Of a stretch of 64,000 nucleotides of DNA, positions 9,135 through 18,375 are shown one piece after another. Made by a program: the position numbers and the translations under genes. Numbering within the stretch: position 1 is the first letter of the stretch; every line of letters starts with the position of its first letter. The stretch spans positions 4,402,001-4,466,000 of the forward strand of contig FSRV01000002.1 of NCBI GenBank assembly GCA_900142905.1. The letters run 5' to 3'. The notes below the pieces were generated by a model. That model was not told where the DNA came from and searched no databases. It worked only from the letters and a program-made list of their open reading frames with translations. The DNA comes from Burkholderia sp. GAS332. GTDB taxonomy: Bacteria > Pseudomonadota > Gammaproteobacteria > Burkholderiales > Burkholderiaceae.

Positions 9135-10574
9135 ATGAGCACTCCGCAAAGCACCACGCAAGCAGCTGCTTCGGCACCATCCGGCGGTCTGCGTGCCGGT
9201 ACGCTAGGTTTTCCCGAGGTCATCGGCCAGTCCATCGCGAACCTTTCACCAACTTTCACGCCATCGATCAATGTGACTGCGATTGCCGCGCTGGCCGGTG
9301 CGGGGACGTGGTTGATTTATGGTCTTTCGACACTCGGCCTGCTGCTGGTGAGCATGAGCATCATCGCGCTCTCGAGCCGGATCGCGTCGGCGGGTTCGTT
9401 CTTTATCTATATCTCGCGCGCGCTTGGGCCGATGGCTGGTGGCATTGCCGGCTGGGGATTGATCGCGGCTTACGTGGGCACGGCAATGGGGGTCGGCGCC
9501 GCAGGTGTGGTGTTCGTGCAGAACGCTTTTACGGCCTGGGGCATTAATATCCCGTCGTGGGCGGTCTACACGGTCTTTGTCGGGCTCGCCTGGTTCTTCT
9601 CGGCACGTGACGTGAAGCTTTCATCGCGCCTTTCGCTGGCAATCGAAGCCGCTTCGGTGGTGATCGTGGGCGGTGTGCTGATCTATGTGCTCGCACTGCA
9701 TCCGGACCATATCATCGACCATACGCAACTGGGGTTGCAGGGCGTGAGCGGTAAGGGCATGGCACAGGGCATGGTGCTCGGCATCTTCTCGTACGTCGGT
9801 TTCGAGAGCGCGGCCTCGCTCGGCCAGGAAACCCGGAACCCGCTGCGCGTCATTCCGCGTGCAGTGGTCTGGTGCGTGATCCTGTCGGGCCTGTTCTTCA
9901 TGTTTGTGGCCTATTCGATGACGATCGCCTATCACGACGACGCAGCCAAGCTCGGCGGCGATTCGGCCGTGCTCAGCACCTTGCTTACGAGCGTCGGCGC
10001 CTCGCCGCTCGGTCCGGTGTTTTATCTGATCGCCTCGGTCAGCGCGTTCTCATGCGTGCTTGCGTGTATCAACTCGTCGAGCCGTCTGCTGTATTCGATG
10101 GGCCGTTATCAGTTCGTGCATCGCTCGATGGGCATGGTGCACCGCACGCATCAGACACCGTACATTGCCGTTGCGTTTTCCTCCATCGTGACTTTCGTGG
10201 TGTGTATCGCGATGCTCGGCACGGGTCCGCTCAACACCTTCGGCTATACCAGTACGTTTGCGACCTTTGGCTTCCTGGTCGTGTATTTCCTGGTCGCCAT
10301 CGCGGCACCGGTTTATCTGAAGAAGCAGGGCGAGCTCAAGACGAGTAACGTCGTGTGGGGCGTGCTCGGCGCATTGGCAATGGTCGGCGCGGTGATCGGC
10401 AGCGTGTATCCGGTGCCCGATTATCCGTATAACATCCTGCCGTATCTGTTCGTTGCGTATATGCTGGTTGGCGCAGTCTGGTTGTTGATGCTCAAGAAGC
10501 GCTCGCCGCAGGTGCTCTCTAAGATCGAGCACGATCTGGAAACAAGCGACGTGATGACCCACGGCAAAAAGTAA
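9135..10574 (+). CDS. APC-superfamily amino acid/amine permease
   Basis: 479 residues, start at 9135 after CAGGAG (the frame is open from 9066). There are about 12 hydrophobic segments. Family cues are LGFPEVIGQSIANLSPTFTP near the N-terminus, a long glycine-rich first helix pair, and VLGIFSYVGFESAASLGQET in the middle, typical of APC transporters. It belongs to the same operon as the ligase and synthase subunits, so an amine or amino acid substrate of that pathway is likely. It abuts the next gene: its stop is 10572-10574 and the next ATG is at 10575. Confidence 0.85.
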   Translation: MSTPQSTTQAAASAPSGGLRAGTLGFPEVIGQSIANLSPTFTPSINVTAIAALAGAGTWLIYGLSTLGLLLVSMSIIALSSRIASAGSFFIYISRALGPMAGGIAGWGLIAAYVGTAMGVGAAGVVFVQNAFTAWGINIPSWAVYTVFVGLAWFFSARDVKLSSRLSLAIEAASVVIVGGVLIYVLALHPDHIIDHTQLGLQGVSGKGMAQGMVLGIFSYVGFESAASLGQETRNPLRVIPRAVVWCVILSGLFFMFVAYSMTIAYHDDAAKLGGDSAVLSTLLTSVGASPLGPVFYLIASVSAFSCVLACINSSSRLLYSMGRYQFVHRSMGMVHRTHQTPYIAVAFSSIVTFVVCIAMLGTGPLNTFGYTSTFATFGFLVVYFLVAIAAPVYLKKQGELKTSNVVWGVLGALAMVGAVIGSVYPVPDYPYNILPYLFVAYMLVGAVWLLMLKKRSPQVLSKIEHDLETSDVMTHGKK

Positions 10575-12392
10575 ATGAGTGAACCCTTCTCCCAGGATAG
10601 CTTGCCCGCACCGAACACCAGCCAGGTGCCAGACGATCCAGAGGGAAGGTCCGCTAGCGGCCGTGGAATGGGCGGCCAGGAAATCGATCTGCAGTTGAAG
10701 CCGGAGCGCGGCGAGTGCGCCGCGCTCGAGATCGGTTGTGTTTCTTTCCCTGCCCGCGCCCGCGGGCAGGATCACATCAACGAAGACTACGTCGGTGTGA
10801 TGCTCGGCGATCTGGCGGAGCGCGCCGCGCGTGGCAGCGTGATCGCTCTTGCCGATGGCGTGAGCGGCAGCAAGGGCGGGCGGGTCGCGGCCGAACTCTC
10901 GGTGCGGACCTTTATCGATGCCTATTACGGGCTCGCCGATACTTTGCAGCCCGGCGTTGCCGCTGCGCGCGCGCTCGAGGCAATACACGGCTGGCTGCAT
11001 CAGATCGGCCGCGTCGACCCTGCACTGAAGCAGATGTCCGCGTCCTTCGCGGCGCTGATCGTGCGCCGCGCTACCGCGTATCTGGTCGCGGCCGGCGATG
11101 TGCGGCTCTATCTGCTGCGCGATGGCCAACTGGCCCAGCTCGGTGACGACGACGTGGTGCCGGTCGCCTTCGGTTCTTATGTGGCGCACGCGGTCGGCAT
11201 GCTGCCGACGCTGGTGACGCGCATCGAAACGCTTGAGCTGCGCGAGGGCGACCGCCTGCTGATGTGCTCCGACGGACTCTATCGCCGCGTGCCGATGCGC
11301 GAGCTGCAGACGGTGCTGGCGGCGCGCGGCGGTGCGCTCGAAACGGCCCGCCGGCTCAATGCGCTGGCGATGACGCGCGGCTCGCAGGACGACGTGACGA
11401 GCGCGGTGCTCGATGTGGGCGGCCTGCCTTTGCTCGATGTCGGTTACCTTGAGCGGGTGGTCGGCACCTTGCCGATTCCGGCGGCGCCCGACGCAGGCGA
11501 GGTGGTCGACGGCTATCTGCTCAAGAGCGTGTTGAGCGATGGCTTCTATTCGCGGATTTTCGCGGGCTACGATCTGGCCGATCCGAACACGCCGCTGGCG
11601 CTCAAGTTTCCCAAGCCGCGTGTCGAGCAGGACGAGAACGTGCGCCAGTCGATCGTGCGCGAGCGCTGGCTGGCCGGCAAGATCAGCGACGATGGCGTGC
11701 TCGCGCCGATGCCGATCGATGCCGACCGGCAAACCCGGCTCTACGTGGTGATGCCGCTCGGCTCAGGCGTCACGCTCGAAAAACTGCTGGCGGCGCCTCA
11801 GCCCATGGCGCTGCCGCGTGCGCTCAAGATCGCGCAACAGCTAGGCCATTCGATCGACGTGCTGAATCGCCGCAATATCTTCCATCGCGACATCAAACCC
11901 GAGAACGTGCTGGTGATGTGGGGCGATAGCACGCGCCTGCTCGATCTCGGTTTCGGTTATATGCCGGGCATGCAGTTGCCGGGTCCCGACGCCGCGCCAG
12001 GCTCACCCGCTTATATGGCGCCCGAGTTGATGAAGGGCGCACAGGGCGATGCGCGCTCCGAGGTATTCGCGTTTGGCGTGACCCTGTACCGGCTGTTCAG
12101 CGGCGGCAAGCTGCCCTACGGCTTCAATGGCCGTGTGCCGCTCTATCAGTACCGGCCGGACGCGCCGCTATGGCTCGACCTGGTGCTGGAGAAAGCGCTG
12201 CAGTCCGATCCGGCGCGCAGGTATCAGGACGTGCTCGAAGTCTGCGCCGATCTCGAGCGTTTTTCGAGCGGTCGGGACGCGATGGCGCCGATTCGGCGCA
12301 AGCCCTTGCTCGAGAGCGATCCGGTGTTGTTCTGGCAGGTAGTCGTGGTGCTGTTGCTGGCGCTGCTGTTGTGGTCCCTGATGCGGCATTGA
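10575..12392 (+). CDS. Fused PP2C-type phosphatase and Ser/Thr protein kinase, membrane-anchored
   Basis: 605 residues with two opposing activities in one chain. The N-terminal PP2C phosphatase (about 55-275) shows INEDYVGV, ALADGVSGSKGG and GDRLLMCSDGLY. The kinase domain (about 315-560) has an ALKFPKP lysine, HRDIKPENV catalytic loop, then LLDLGFGY in place of DFG, and GSPAYMAPE. A single hydrophobic helix with LLLALLLWSLM at the C-terminus anchors it to the inner membrane. No spacer separates it from the permease gene, so it probably controls a pathway member post-translationally, perhaps the ligase or permease (inference). Confidence 0.88.
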   Translation: MSEPFSQDSLPAPNTSQVPDDPEGRSASGRGMGGQEIDLQLKPERGECAALEIGCVSFPARARGQDHINEDYVGVMLGDLAERAARGSVIALADGVSGSKGGRVAAELSVRTFIDAYYGLADTLQPGVAAARALEAIHGWLHQIGRVDPALKQMSASFAALIVRRATAYLVAAGDVRLYLLRDGQLAQLGDDDVVPVAFGSYVAHAVGMLPTLVTRIETLELREGDRLLMCSDGLYRRVPMRELQTVLAARGGALETARRLNALAMTRGSQDDVTSAVLDVGGLPLLDVGYLERVVGTLPIPAAPDAGEVVDGYLLKSVLSDGFYSRIFAGYDLADPNTPLALKFPKPRVEQDENVRQSIVRERWLAGKISDDGVLAPMPIDADRQTRLYVVMPLGSGVTLEKLLAAPQPMALPRALKIAQQLGHSIDVLNRRNIFHRDIKPENVLVMWGDSTRLLDLGFGYMPGMQLPGPDAAPGSPAYMAPELMKGAQGDARSEVFAFGVTLYRLFSGGKLPYGFNGRVPLYQYRPDAPLWLDLVLEKALQSDPARRYQDVLEVCADLERFSSGRDAMAPIRRKPLLESDPVLFWQVVVVLLLALLLWSLMRH

Positions 12393-12665
12393 GCGGTGTT
12401 GGTGGTGCGGCCCCGCTGCACCACTCGGTACAAGCCACGCGCTATTGACCGCGCCGAGGCCCGTGCTGCTGCCGTTCAAGCTGGAATTCATTGCCAGTGC
12501 CGTACGTGAGATAGTAACGAGAGGGCATTGTCGTTCCCCGTCTACGGCCGCCGAACGGTTGTGTGCGTCCGGCGGCATCTTTATTCCGTGACGGCTTAAT
12601 TGTGCTCATAGAGCAGGCCGAACGGGCAATGAACATCGCGTAAGCACGAGAACCAAGAGGTCAGA

Positions 12666-13307
12666 ATGGCCGAGCAGATCGGTGTCGTCATTGTGGACGA
12701 CCATGCCCTGTTTCGACGAGGCGTGAGCCAACTACTTAACAGTGATCCGGGTGTAACCGTCCTGGCAGAGGCCAGTTGCGGCAGAGAGGGAATCGATATG
12801 ATCATGCGAATGACACCTGATGTCGCGCTCGTGGACCTTCACATGAGAGATATCGACGGTATCACCTTGATCAGGGCGGCGCGTTCAGCGGGTTCGCAAA
12901 CCCGGTTCATCATGCTGACCGTATCCGATAGTCGCCATGATCTGGACGCTGCGCTGGAAGCCGGTGCCGCCGGCTACCTTCTGAAAGATATGGAACCAGA
13001 GGATCTGTGCAGAATGGTACGCGCCGCAGTGGGGGGAGACCGGCCAGTCGCCGAGCCGTTGCTCAGCGGACGCGGCCCGGGTGAGTCCTGGAGTGCCGAG
13101 GCCGGCGTGTTATGGGAAACGCTGACCGACCGGGAGCGAGAGATATTGAAACTGGTCGGTCAGGGGGCATCGAACAAGATGATTGCCAACTTGCTCGGTA
13201 TCGCCGAAAGTACCGTCAAGGTTCACGTCAAACACCTCCTCAGCAAGCTCAAGGTTCGCAGCCGGGTCGAGGCGGCGATCTGGCTACAGGAACTGCGTCC
13301 GAATTGA
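12666..13307 (+). CDS. NarL/FixJ-type response regulator
   Basis: 213 residues. The receiver domain has VIVDDHALFRRG with the acidic pair and VALVDLHMRDIDG with the phospho-acceptor Asp. The LuxR-type HTH (about 150-205) reads LTDREREILKLVGQGASNKM and IAESTVKVHVKHLLSKL. There is no kinase gene next door; the only NarX-type kinase in the window is at 20291-21868, on the other side of the dmm genes. A 273-bp gap separates it from the operon upstream, and a hairpin follows the stop. Confidence 0.88.
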   Translation: MAEQIGVVIVDDHALFRRGVSQLLNSDPGVTVLAEASCGREGIDMIMRMTPDVALVDLHMRDIDGITLIRAARSAGSQTRFIMLTVSDSRHDLDAALEAGAAGYLLKDMEPEDLCRMVRAAVGGDRPVAEPLLSGRGPGESWSAEAGVLWETLTDREREILKLVGQGASNKMIANLLGIAESTVKVHVKHLLSKLKVRSRVEAAIWLQELRPN

Positions 13308-13310
13308 CGC

Positions 13311-13343
13311 GGACGGGGCGCTGTTTTGCGAACAGTGTCCCGC
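13311..13343. terminator. Hairpin between convergent regulator and purU genes
   Basis: CTGTT-TTGCG-AACAG at the core (13321-13335), extended outward by GC-rich pairing with wobbles (GGACGGGGCG against GTGTCCCGCC). It lies between two convergent stop codons, so it could terminate both transcripts. There is no long T-tract. Confidence 0.5.
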
Positions 13344-13352
13344 CGCCCGTCT

Positions 13353-14213
13353 TTACCGGAACACGATAGTCTTGTTGCCTGCAACGATCACCCGATTCTC
13401 CAGATGGTAGCGCAGCCCGCGCGCAAGGGTCGATTTCTCAACGTCTTTACCGTATCGGACCAGGTCCGTCACTGAATCGGAATGGTCGATCCGGATCACG
13501 TCCTGATCGATGATGGGACCCTCATCCAAGTCCTCGGTCACGTAATGGCAAGTCGCGCCAATCAGTTTCACGCCGCGTGTATAAGCCTGGTGATAAGGCT
13601 TGCCACCCACAAACGCCGGCAGGAACGAGTGGTGGATATTGATGATGCGGCCGCTATATCTCGCGCACAATTCAGGCGACAGGACTTGCATGTATCGGGC
13701 CAATACCATCACGTCGCCTTTCGCATCATCGAATAGTCTAGCGACCTCGCCGTAGGCTTCCCGTTTGCTATTGGCTGTCACGGGGACGTGGTGAAATGGA
13801 ATCCCGTGCCACTCAACTAGAGACCGGAACTCTTCGTGATTCGAAATGACACACGGAATATCGATGGCGAGTTCGCCCGACTTCCAGCGGGCGAGAAGAT
13901 CGTACAGACAGTGTTCCAGCTTCGAGACGAGGATAACCACTCGCTTTTTCACGGCGTTATCGGTAATACCCCAGTTCATCCGGTAATCCTGCGCGATGGG
14001 AGCAAACTCCGCGCGGAAGTGATCGAGTGTGACTTCCATCGAGCTGGCAAGAATCTCTTGCCGATAGAAAAACGTGCCCGACTCGCCGTCGGCGTGCTGG
14101 CTCGACTCGACGATCCACCCCTTTCGTTGCGCAAGAAACGTGCTGACTGCGGCGACGATGCCGATCCTGTCGGGGCATGACAGCGTAAGCGTGTAGCGGC
14201 GGTCGAAACTCAT
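13353..14213 (-). CDS. purU: Formyltetrahydrofolate deformylase
   Basis: 286 residues from the ATG at 14213, which has CAGGAGAG upstream. An N-terminal ACT domain (about 1-80, YTLTLSCPDRIGIVAAVS) precedes a formyl-hydrolase domain with IINIHHSFLPAFVGGKPYHQ and DLDEGPIIDQD, which supply the catalytic Asn, His and Asp. It hydrolyses 10-formyl-THF to formate and THF. It is divergent from dmmD, and folD lies in the same island, so it probably completes C1 oxidation from demethylated amines rather than serving purine balance. Confidence 0.92.
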   Translation of the reverse strand: MSFDRRYTLTLSCPDRIGIVAAVSTFLAQRKGWIVESSQHADGESGTFFYRQEILASSMEVTLDHFRAEFAPIAQDYRMNWGITDNAVKKRVVILVSKLEHCLYDLLARWKSGELAIDIPCVISNHEEFRSLVEWHGIPFHHVPVTANSKREAYGEVARLFDDAKGDVMVLARYMQVLSPELCARYSGRIINIHHSFLPAFVGGKPYHQAYTRGVKLIGATCHYVTEDLDEGPIIDQDVIRIDHSDSVTDLVRYGKDVEKSTLARGLRYHLENRVIVAGNKTIVFR

Positions 14214-14425
14214 GACTTGAACTCTCCTGTGGGTGCCTATCGCATTGCTGTGCATTGTTATGCCCGCTGTCCGGGTTGCCAATTGCTCCAAGGTCGTACT
14301 CCCTCTTAGGCATTGCCTCCGATTTAAGGGCTGGATTTAATTGCTGTACTAGCGTCGGAGAGAGGGTGGCGACATCGTTGCCGTCTCCAACTCGCCCCCT
14401 TGATCAACTCGGAGAGGTATGCAAG

Positions 14426-15559
14426 ATGGCAAACTCATGGCGGTATTCGGCACTTGGTGACAGACACAAGGCGTTGGGCTCCAAACTCGAAGACTGGAAT
14501 GGGATGGGCACCGCATGGACCTACAGCAAGAGCCTCGCGGACGAACACGAAGCGATTCGCACCCGCGCGGGGCTCATGGACGTGTCAGGTCTGAAGAAAG
14601 TGCACGTGGTCGGGCCGCACGCCGAAATGCTCATCGACTACGCAACCACCCGTGACGTGTCGTTGTTGTATCCCGGGAAATCGGTGTATGGCAGCATGCT
14701 GAATGAAGCAGGTCAATTCATCGACGACTGCATCATCTATCGCAATGGCCCGAACGCGTTCATGGTGGTCCATGGATCGGGCCAAGGTCATGAAATCCTT
14801 ACGCGCGGCGCCGTTGGCCGTAACGTTTCCGTGCTGTTCGATGATGACTTGCACGATTTGTCGCTGCAGGGTCCGGCGGCAGTTGATTTTCTAGCGGAGC
14901 ACGTGCCAGGCATTCGGGATCTGCGATATTTCCATCACACGCACACAACGCTTTTCGGCAAGCCGGTCACCATCTCCCGCACGGGCTACACCGGCGAACG
15001 CGGCTATGAACTCTTCTGCAAAGCTGCAGATGCACCATTCATCTGGGATGCGGTTCTGGAAAAGGGTGCCCCCTTTGGCATCATTCCCTGTGCATTTACC
15101 GCGCTCGACTGGTTGCGCGTCGAGAGCTACCTTCTGTTTTTCCCGTACGACAACTCCGAGATGTATCCGTTTGCAGACCAACCACCCGGTGACACGCTAT
15201 GGGAGCTCGGACTGGATTTCACGGTATCTAAGGGAAAAACGCAGTTTCGCGGCGCGGCAGAACACTTCCGGCTGAAGGGAAAGGAGCGCTTCAAGATCTA
15301 CGGCGTACTCGTCGAGTCGCGCACGGCGACAAACGCCGGTGACACCCTTTGGGCTGACGGAAAGCAAGTTGGCGTGATTACCTGCGGCATGTATTCCCGA
15401 TTGACCGAAAAATCGATGGCGATCGCGCGAATGGAGCCGGCCTTCGCCGTTCAAGGCGTGCGGCTCGAAGTTCGCAGTGCCGGGACCACGGTGTCGGCTA
15501 TCGCACATTCGTTGCCGTTCGACGATCCGGAAAAGGCCAAACGACTTGCGAAAGGCTGA
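14426..15559 (+). CDS. dmmD: GcvT-like aminomethyltransferase of the dimethylamine cluster
   Basis: 377 residues, start at 14426 after GGAGAGG (the open frame reaches 14255). GcvT-family fold cues are GLMDVSGLKKVHVVGPHAEM, SLQGPAAVDFL and SRTGYTGERGYELFC. GcvT proteins move C1 units to tetrahydrofolate. Directly downstream lie three genes matching the dimethylamine monooxygenase subunits, the order known as dmmDABC in marine methylamine degraders. The expected job is capturing formaldehyde or a methylene group on THF; the exact reaction is inferred from family and context. Confidence 0.82.
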   Translation: MANSWRYSALGDRHKALGSKLEDWNGMGTAWTYSKSLADEHEAIRTRAGLMDVSGLKKVHVVGPHAEMLIDYATTRDVSLLYPGKSVYGSMLNEAGQFIDDCIIYRNGPNAFMVVHGSGQGHEILTRGAVGRNVSVLFDDDLHDLSLQGPAAVDFLAEHVPGIRDLRYFHHTHTTLFGKPVTISRTGYTGERGYELFCKAADAPFIWDAVLEKGAPFGIIPCAFTALDWLRVESYLLFFPYDNSEMYPFADQPPGDTLWELGLDFTVSKGKTQFRGAAEHFRLKGKERFKIYGVLVESRTATNAGDTLWADGKQVGVITCGMYSRLTEKSMAIARMEPAFAVQGVRLEVRSAGTTVSAIAHSLPFDDPEKAKRLAKG

Positions 15560-15693
15560 CTCGTGTCTGGCCGTGGTTGCATTGTCTCGAGTTGCTCTGG
15601 ATTCGGATCGCTGTCGAGAAACGTGATGTCGTCGAAGGTGTGGCGGCTGTCGGCGTACGGATCGAGTGTGGTGTGCCAAGACGAGGACCCAGT

Positions 15694-16278
15694 ATGCTGA
15701 TCTCTGGAATTAAAAGTAGACCCGTTTACGGCCGCGTGATGCCTGACCACCGCAGCGCCCGACACCTGCTGATTTGCGACCGGTCTGTGCATCTCGATGA
15801 TACGCAGATTGCCGAATTCGAGAAGCTCGTTGAAGCGCTGACAATCATCTCCAAGGGCGCCGCGGCTGTCGGACTGTTCAGGAATATTCCTTGCCGGAAC
15901 GTTCACGAGTTTGAGCAAGATGACGATCTTCTGACCGCGGTCATGTCTGCGCTTCAATCGGGATCCGTCAATCAACGTCTTTACGCGATCGGAACAGAGC
16001 CCTTCCTTGCAGATGTCCAGAGCGTGGCCACCGAATGTGGGCTGAGCGACGATGCGGCCCAGTACCAGCATTTCGGGAGCCTGTGCCGGCGAGTCTACTG
16101 CATTCATTGCAGGACCTTTGCTGAGAACGTCACGACGAACATTGTCGGATGCGTGTCTTGCGGCGCGAACCTTTTGGTGCGCGATCACTATTCCCGACGC
16201 TTGGGCGCGTTCATGGGAGTCATGTGTGATGCAGAGGCACCGGGTACGTTACCGGCCCGATCGGAGGATTTTCTGTGA
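15694..16278 (+). CDS. dmmA: Dimethylamine monooxygenase subunit DmmA-like
   Basis: 194 residues from the ATG at 15694 with GAGG 8 bases upstream. The C-terminal part has two Cys pairs (YCIHC and GCVSC) followed by LLVRDHYSRRLGAFMGVMCD, the pattern of the small DmmA-type subunit. The N-terminal two-thirds shows no other recognisable domain. Its 3' end overlaps the reductase gene by four bases (GTGA), so the two are translationally coupled. Identification rests on the DmmA-like C-terminus plus position between the GcvT-like gene and the ferredoxin reductase gene. Confidence 0.75.
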   Translation: MLISGIKSRPVYGRVMPDHRSARHLLICDRSVHLDDTQIAEFEKLVEALTIISKGAAAVGLFRNIPCRNVHEFEQDDDLLTAVMSALQSGSVNQRLYAIGTEPFLADVQSVATECGLSDDAAQYQHFGSLCRRVYCIHCRTFAENVTTNIVGCVSCGANLLVRDHYSRRLGAFMGVMCDAEAPGTLPARSEDFL

Positions 16279-17234
16279 AACAAAGCGACGATCTGATTGC
16301 GATGAGAGTGGCCGATGTTGAGCTCCTGTCGCCCAGTCTCAAACGTTTCAGGCTTGTACCCCTTGGCGGAGAGCTGCTTGTGCCGGTAGGGGCTGGCGCA
16401 CACTTGCAGGTCAGCATGCGAGAAGGTGAGCGTGTCTACAAGAATGCGTACTCGCTGGTCAGTACCCCTGGCGAGCGTCGGCACTATGAAATAGTTGTGC
16501 GGCGTGTTGTCGATTCACGTGGTGGCTCAGCCTTCATGCACGATGCCGTGTCAGTCGGGACGTTGCTCCATGTTAGCGCGCCGCGCAATCTGTTCCCCAT
16601 TCATCGCACAGCACCTAAGCATCTGCTGATTGCTGGCGGCATCGGCATCACGCCATTCCTGTCTTACCTTGATGAACTTACGCGTATCGGTGCGACGCAT
16701 GAGCTCCATTTCTGCTCTCGCGAGGAAGAAGTCCAGTGCTTCGACGGTTGGTTTGAAGGTCGCGATACGGTGGCAATTTACACGGAGACACCGGGTAACC
16801 AGCTGGATTTTGACGAGTTGCTTTCGACGCAGCTGGTTGGGACGCATCTATACGTTTGTGGACCCGGTCCAATGATGGATGCTGTGCTGCATATCGCGGA
16901 GTCAAAGGGATGGGCACCGAGCACCCTTCATTCCGAACGGTTCGGCGCGGGGATTGTCGGTGAAGGGCGGCCTTTCACGGCGAGGCTGGAGCGGACTGGC
17001 GTGGACATTCACGTGCCGGCGAACACTTCTTTGCTGGACGCAATCGAAGCCGCCGGCATCGAAGCGCCTTGTCTGTGTCGGGGTGGCGCCTGCGGTCAAT
17101 GCCGTACCACGGTAATCGAAGGGGACATCGACCACCGGGATCACTTCCTTTCGGCGTCGGAGAAAGCGGCTGGAGAGCAGATCATGCTGTGTGTATCGCG
17201 CGCATGCAATGAACGAATCGTACTCGACCTTTGA
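16275..17234 (+). CDS. dmmB: Dimethylamine monooxygenase reductase subunit (PDR/VanB type)
   Basis: 319 residues with a GTG start at 16275. Ferredoxin-reductase layout: an FMN/NAD-binding N-terminal part (KNAYSLVSTPGERRHYEIVV, HLLIAGGIGITPFLSYL) and a C-terminal plant-type [2Fe-2S] domain with APCLCRGGACGQCRTTVIEG plus a later Cys (IMLCVSRA). Such proteins pass NAD(P)H electrons to an oxygenase. Adjacent genes on both sides encode the other dimethylamine monooxygenase subunits, so it should feed the DUF3445 heme protein. Confidence 0.88.
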   Translation: MKQSDDLIAMRVADVELLSPSLKRFRLVPLGGELLVPVGAGAHLQVSMREGERVYKNAYSLVSTPGERRHYEIVVRRVVDSRGGSAFMHDAVSVGTLLHVSAPRNLFPIHRTAPKHLLIAGGIGITPFLSYLDELTRIGATHELHFCSREEEVQCFDGWFEGRDTVAIYTETPGNQLDFDELLSTQLVGTHLYVCGPGPMMDAVLHIAESKGWAPSTLHSERFGAGIVGEGRPFTARLERTGVDIHVPANTSLLDAIEAAGIEAPCLCRGGACGQCRTTVIEGDIDHRDHFLSASEKAAGEQIMLCVSRACNERIVLDL

Positions 17235-17243
17235 GGGAAGACC

Positions 17244-18305
17244 ATGAGACCTATTGAATTCAAGCGCAACGAATCGTTCCGTGGCAATTTCCGATACACA
17301 AACAGCAACGAGGCGGTGCTGCGCTTCCCGTTCCCGTTTGTCGACGACAACTACATGTATAGCGTCAATATCGAACCGCACGTGCGAGGCGGTTCATCGG
17401 CGGCGTTTCAGAGTGTGTTCGACGTCGACGAGCACTATGTCGCGGAATGCCGGGACAAGGCGATTACGCTTGCAGCAGATCCGCTGCGTTGCCAGGTCCT
17501 ACCGCATATGGAGGCCGCACAATGGGATACGCTCGAGTTGTTGATGGAGAGTCTGTCTTCTGACTTCCCCGACCTGTTCTCGCTGAAGCGCAACGGTAGT
17601 CAGTGGTCCTGGATGAACAAGGTCCTCGGGATCTCCCAGGAGTTTGTATTTGGCGATGGCACCACGTTACCGTGTCCTCCGTTCGAATATATCTGTCGAC
17701 AGGCTCAAGGGGATTTCTGTCTGCTGGATCAGCGTAATAACAACCTTTATATGGACGGAGGAATGGTGACGTCGCAGGCGGACTGGTCACTCGACTTCGA
17801 TCTTGGGATGAGTTTCATGGAGTGGCACGGTCCAGTGCCGCTCGCTCACGAAGCGGGTGTGTTCGACCGTGCACTCCGATTTCTGTTGGCTCTTCAGCAA
17901 AACAAGCCCGTCAGGCGCCTGAATTGGACGATGACGGTCAATCCGCGCCTCGATACGTCGCCCGAAACCTACCCGGCATGGGGGCCCGATCGCACGTCCC
18001 TGACTACGGAGAATATCGGCGGGAAACTGTTCCTGCGGGTTGAACTGCAGACACTTTTCCGATTGCCGCGTAGCAATGGCATTCTTTTTGGCGTGCGTTG
18101 CTATTTCCTCAGCCTCGAGGACATTGTGCGGGTTCCAAACTGGGCCCGTCGCGCGCATAGGGTGCTTCGCTCGTTGCCGTCTGAGCTGGTCGATTACAAA
18201 GGCCTGACCCGCTATCGCGATCTCGCGGTAAGCTGGTTATCGAAGTACGACGACGGCTCGGTGACCACTCCCGGCACTGCCGCGGGCTTGATGGAGTTGG
18301 CGTAA
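17244..18305 (+). CDS. dmmC: Heme-dependent oxidative N-demethylase (DUF3445), DmmC-like
   Basis: 353 residues of the DUF3445 family, now called heme-dependent oxidative N-demethylase. Family cues are a GSQWSWMNKVLGIS segment, a DWSLDFDLGMSFMEWHGPVP segment and a NYTMTVNPRL-like segment (here NWTMTVNPRL), with LFLRVELQTLFRLPRS and LEDIVRVPNW. In dimethylamine monooxygenase it is the catalytic subunit that oxidises one methyl to formaldehyde, leaving monomethylamine. It starts 9 bp after the reductase gene. Confidence 0.85.
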   Translation: MRPIEFKRNESFRGNFRYTNSNEAVLRFPFPFVDDNYMYSVNIEPHVRGGSSAAFQSVFDVDEHYVAECRDKAITLAADPLRCQVLPHMEAAQWDTLELLMESLSSDFPDLFSLKRNGSQWSWMNKVLGISQEFVFGDGTTLPCPPFEYICRQAQGDFCLLDQRNNNLYMDGGMVTSQADWSLDFDLGMSFMEWHGPVPLAHEAGVFDRALRFLLALQQNKPVRRLNWTMTVNPRLDTSPETYPAWGPDRTSLTTENIGGKLFLRVELQTLFRLPRSNGILFGVRCYFLSLEDIVRVPNWARRAHRVLRSLPSELVDYKGLTRYRDLAVSWLSKYDDGSVTTPGTAAGLMELA

Positions 18306-18328
18306 TCGATCTAGCCTGTTGTGGGGCG

Positions 18329-18360
18329 GCGCGTGCCTGGTGACAGACGCCTCCACGCGC
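18329..18360. terminator. Possible hairpin between dmmC and the PAS protein gene
   Basis: GCGCGTG (18329-18335) pairs with CACGCGC (18354-18360) over an 18-base loop, between two convergent stop codons. The loop is long and there is no T-tract, so the call is weak. Confidence 0.35.
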
Positions 18361-18375
18361 AACCGTAGGTGCGAG

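Noticed and set aside
10050..11732. 560-codon minus-strand open frame opposite the permease and kinase genes
   Set aside because: His/Arg/Ala-rich shadow frame of GC-rich coding DNA; both real genes on the plus strand have full domain motifs.
14330..14425. GGAGAGAG motif and hairpins upstream of dmmD, resembling a glycine riboswitch
   Set aside because: The expected conserved core (CCGAAGGGGCAA-type) is absent; only a hairpin remains.
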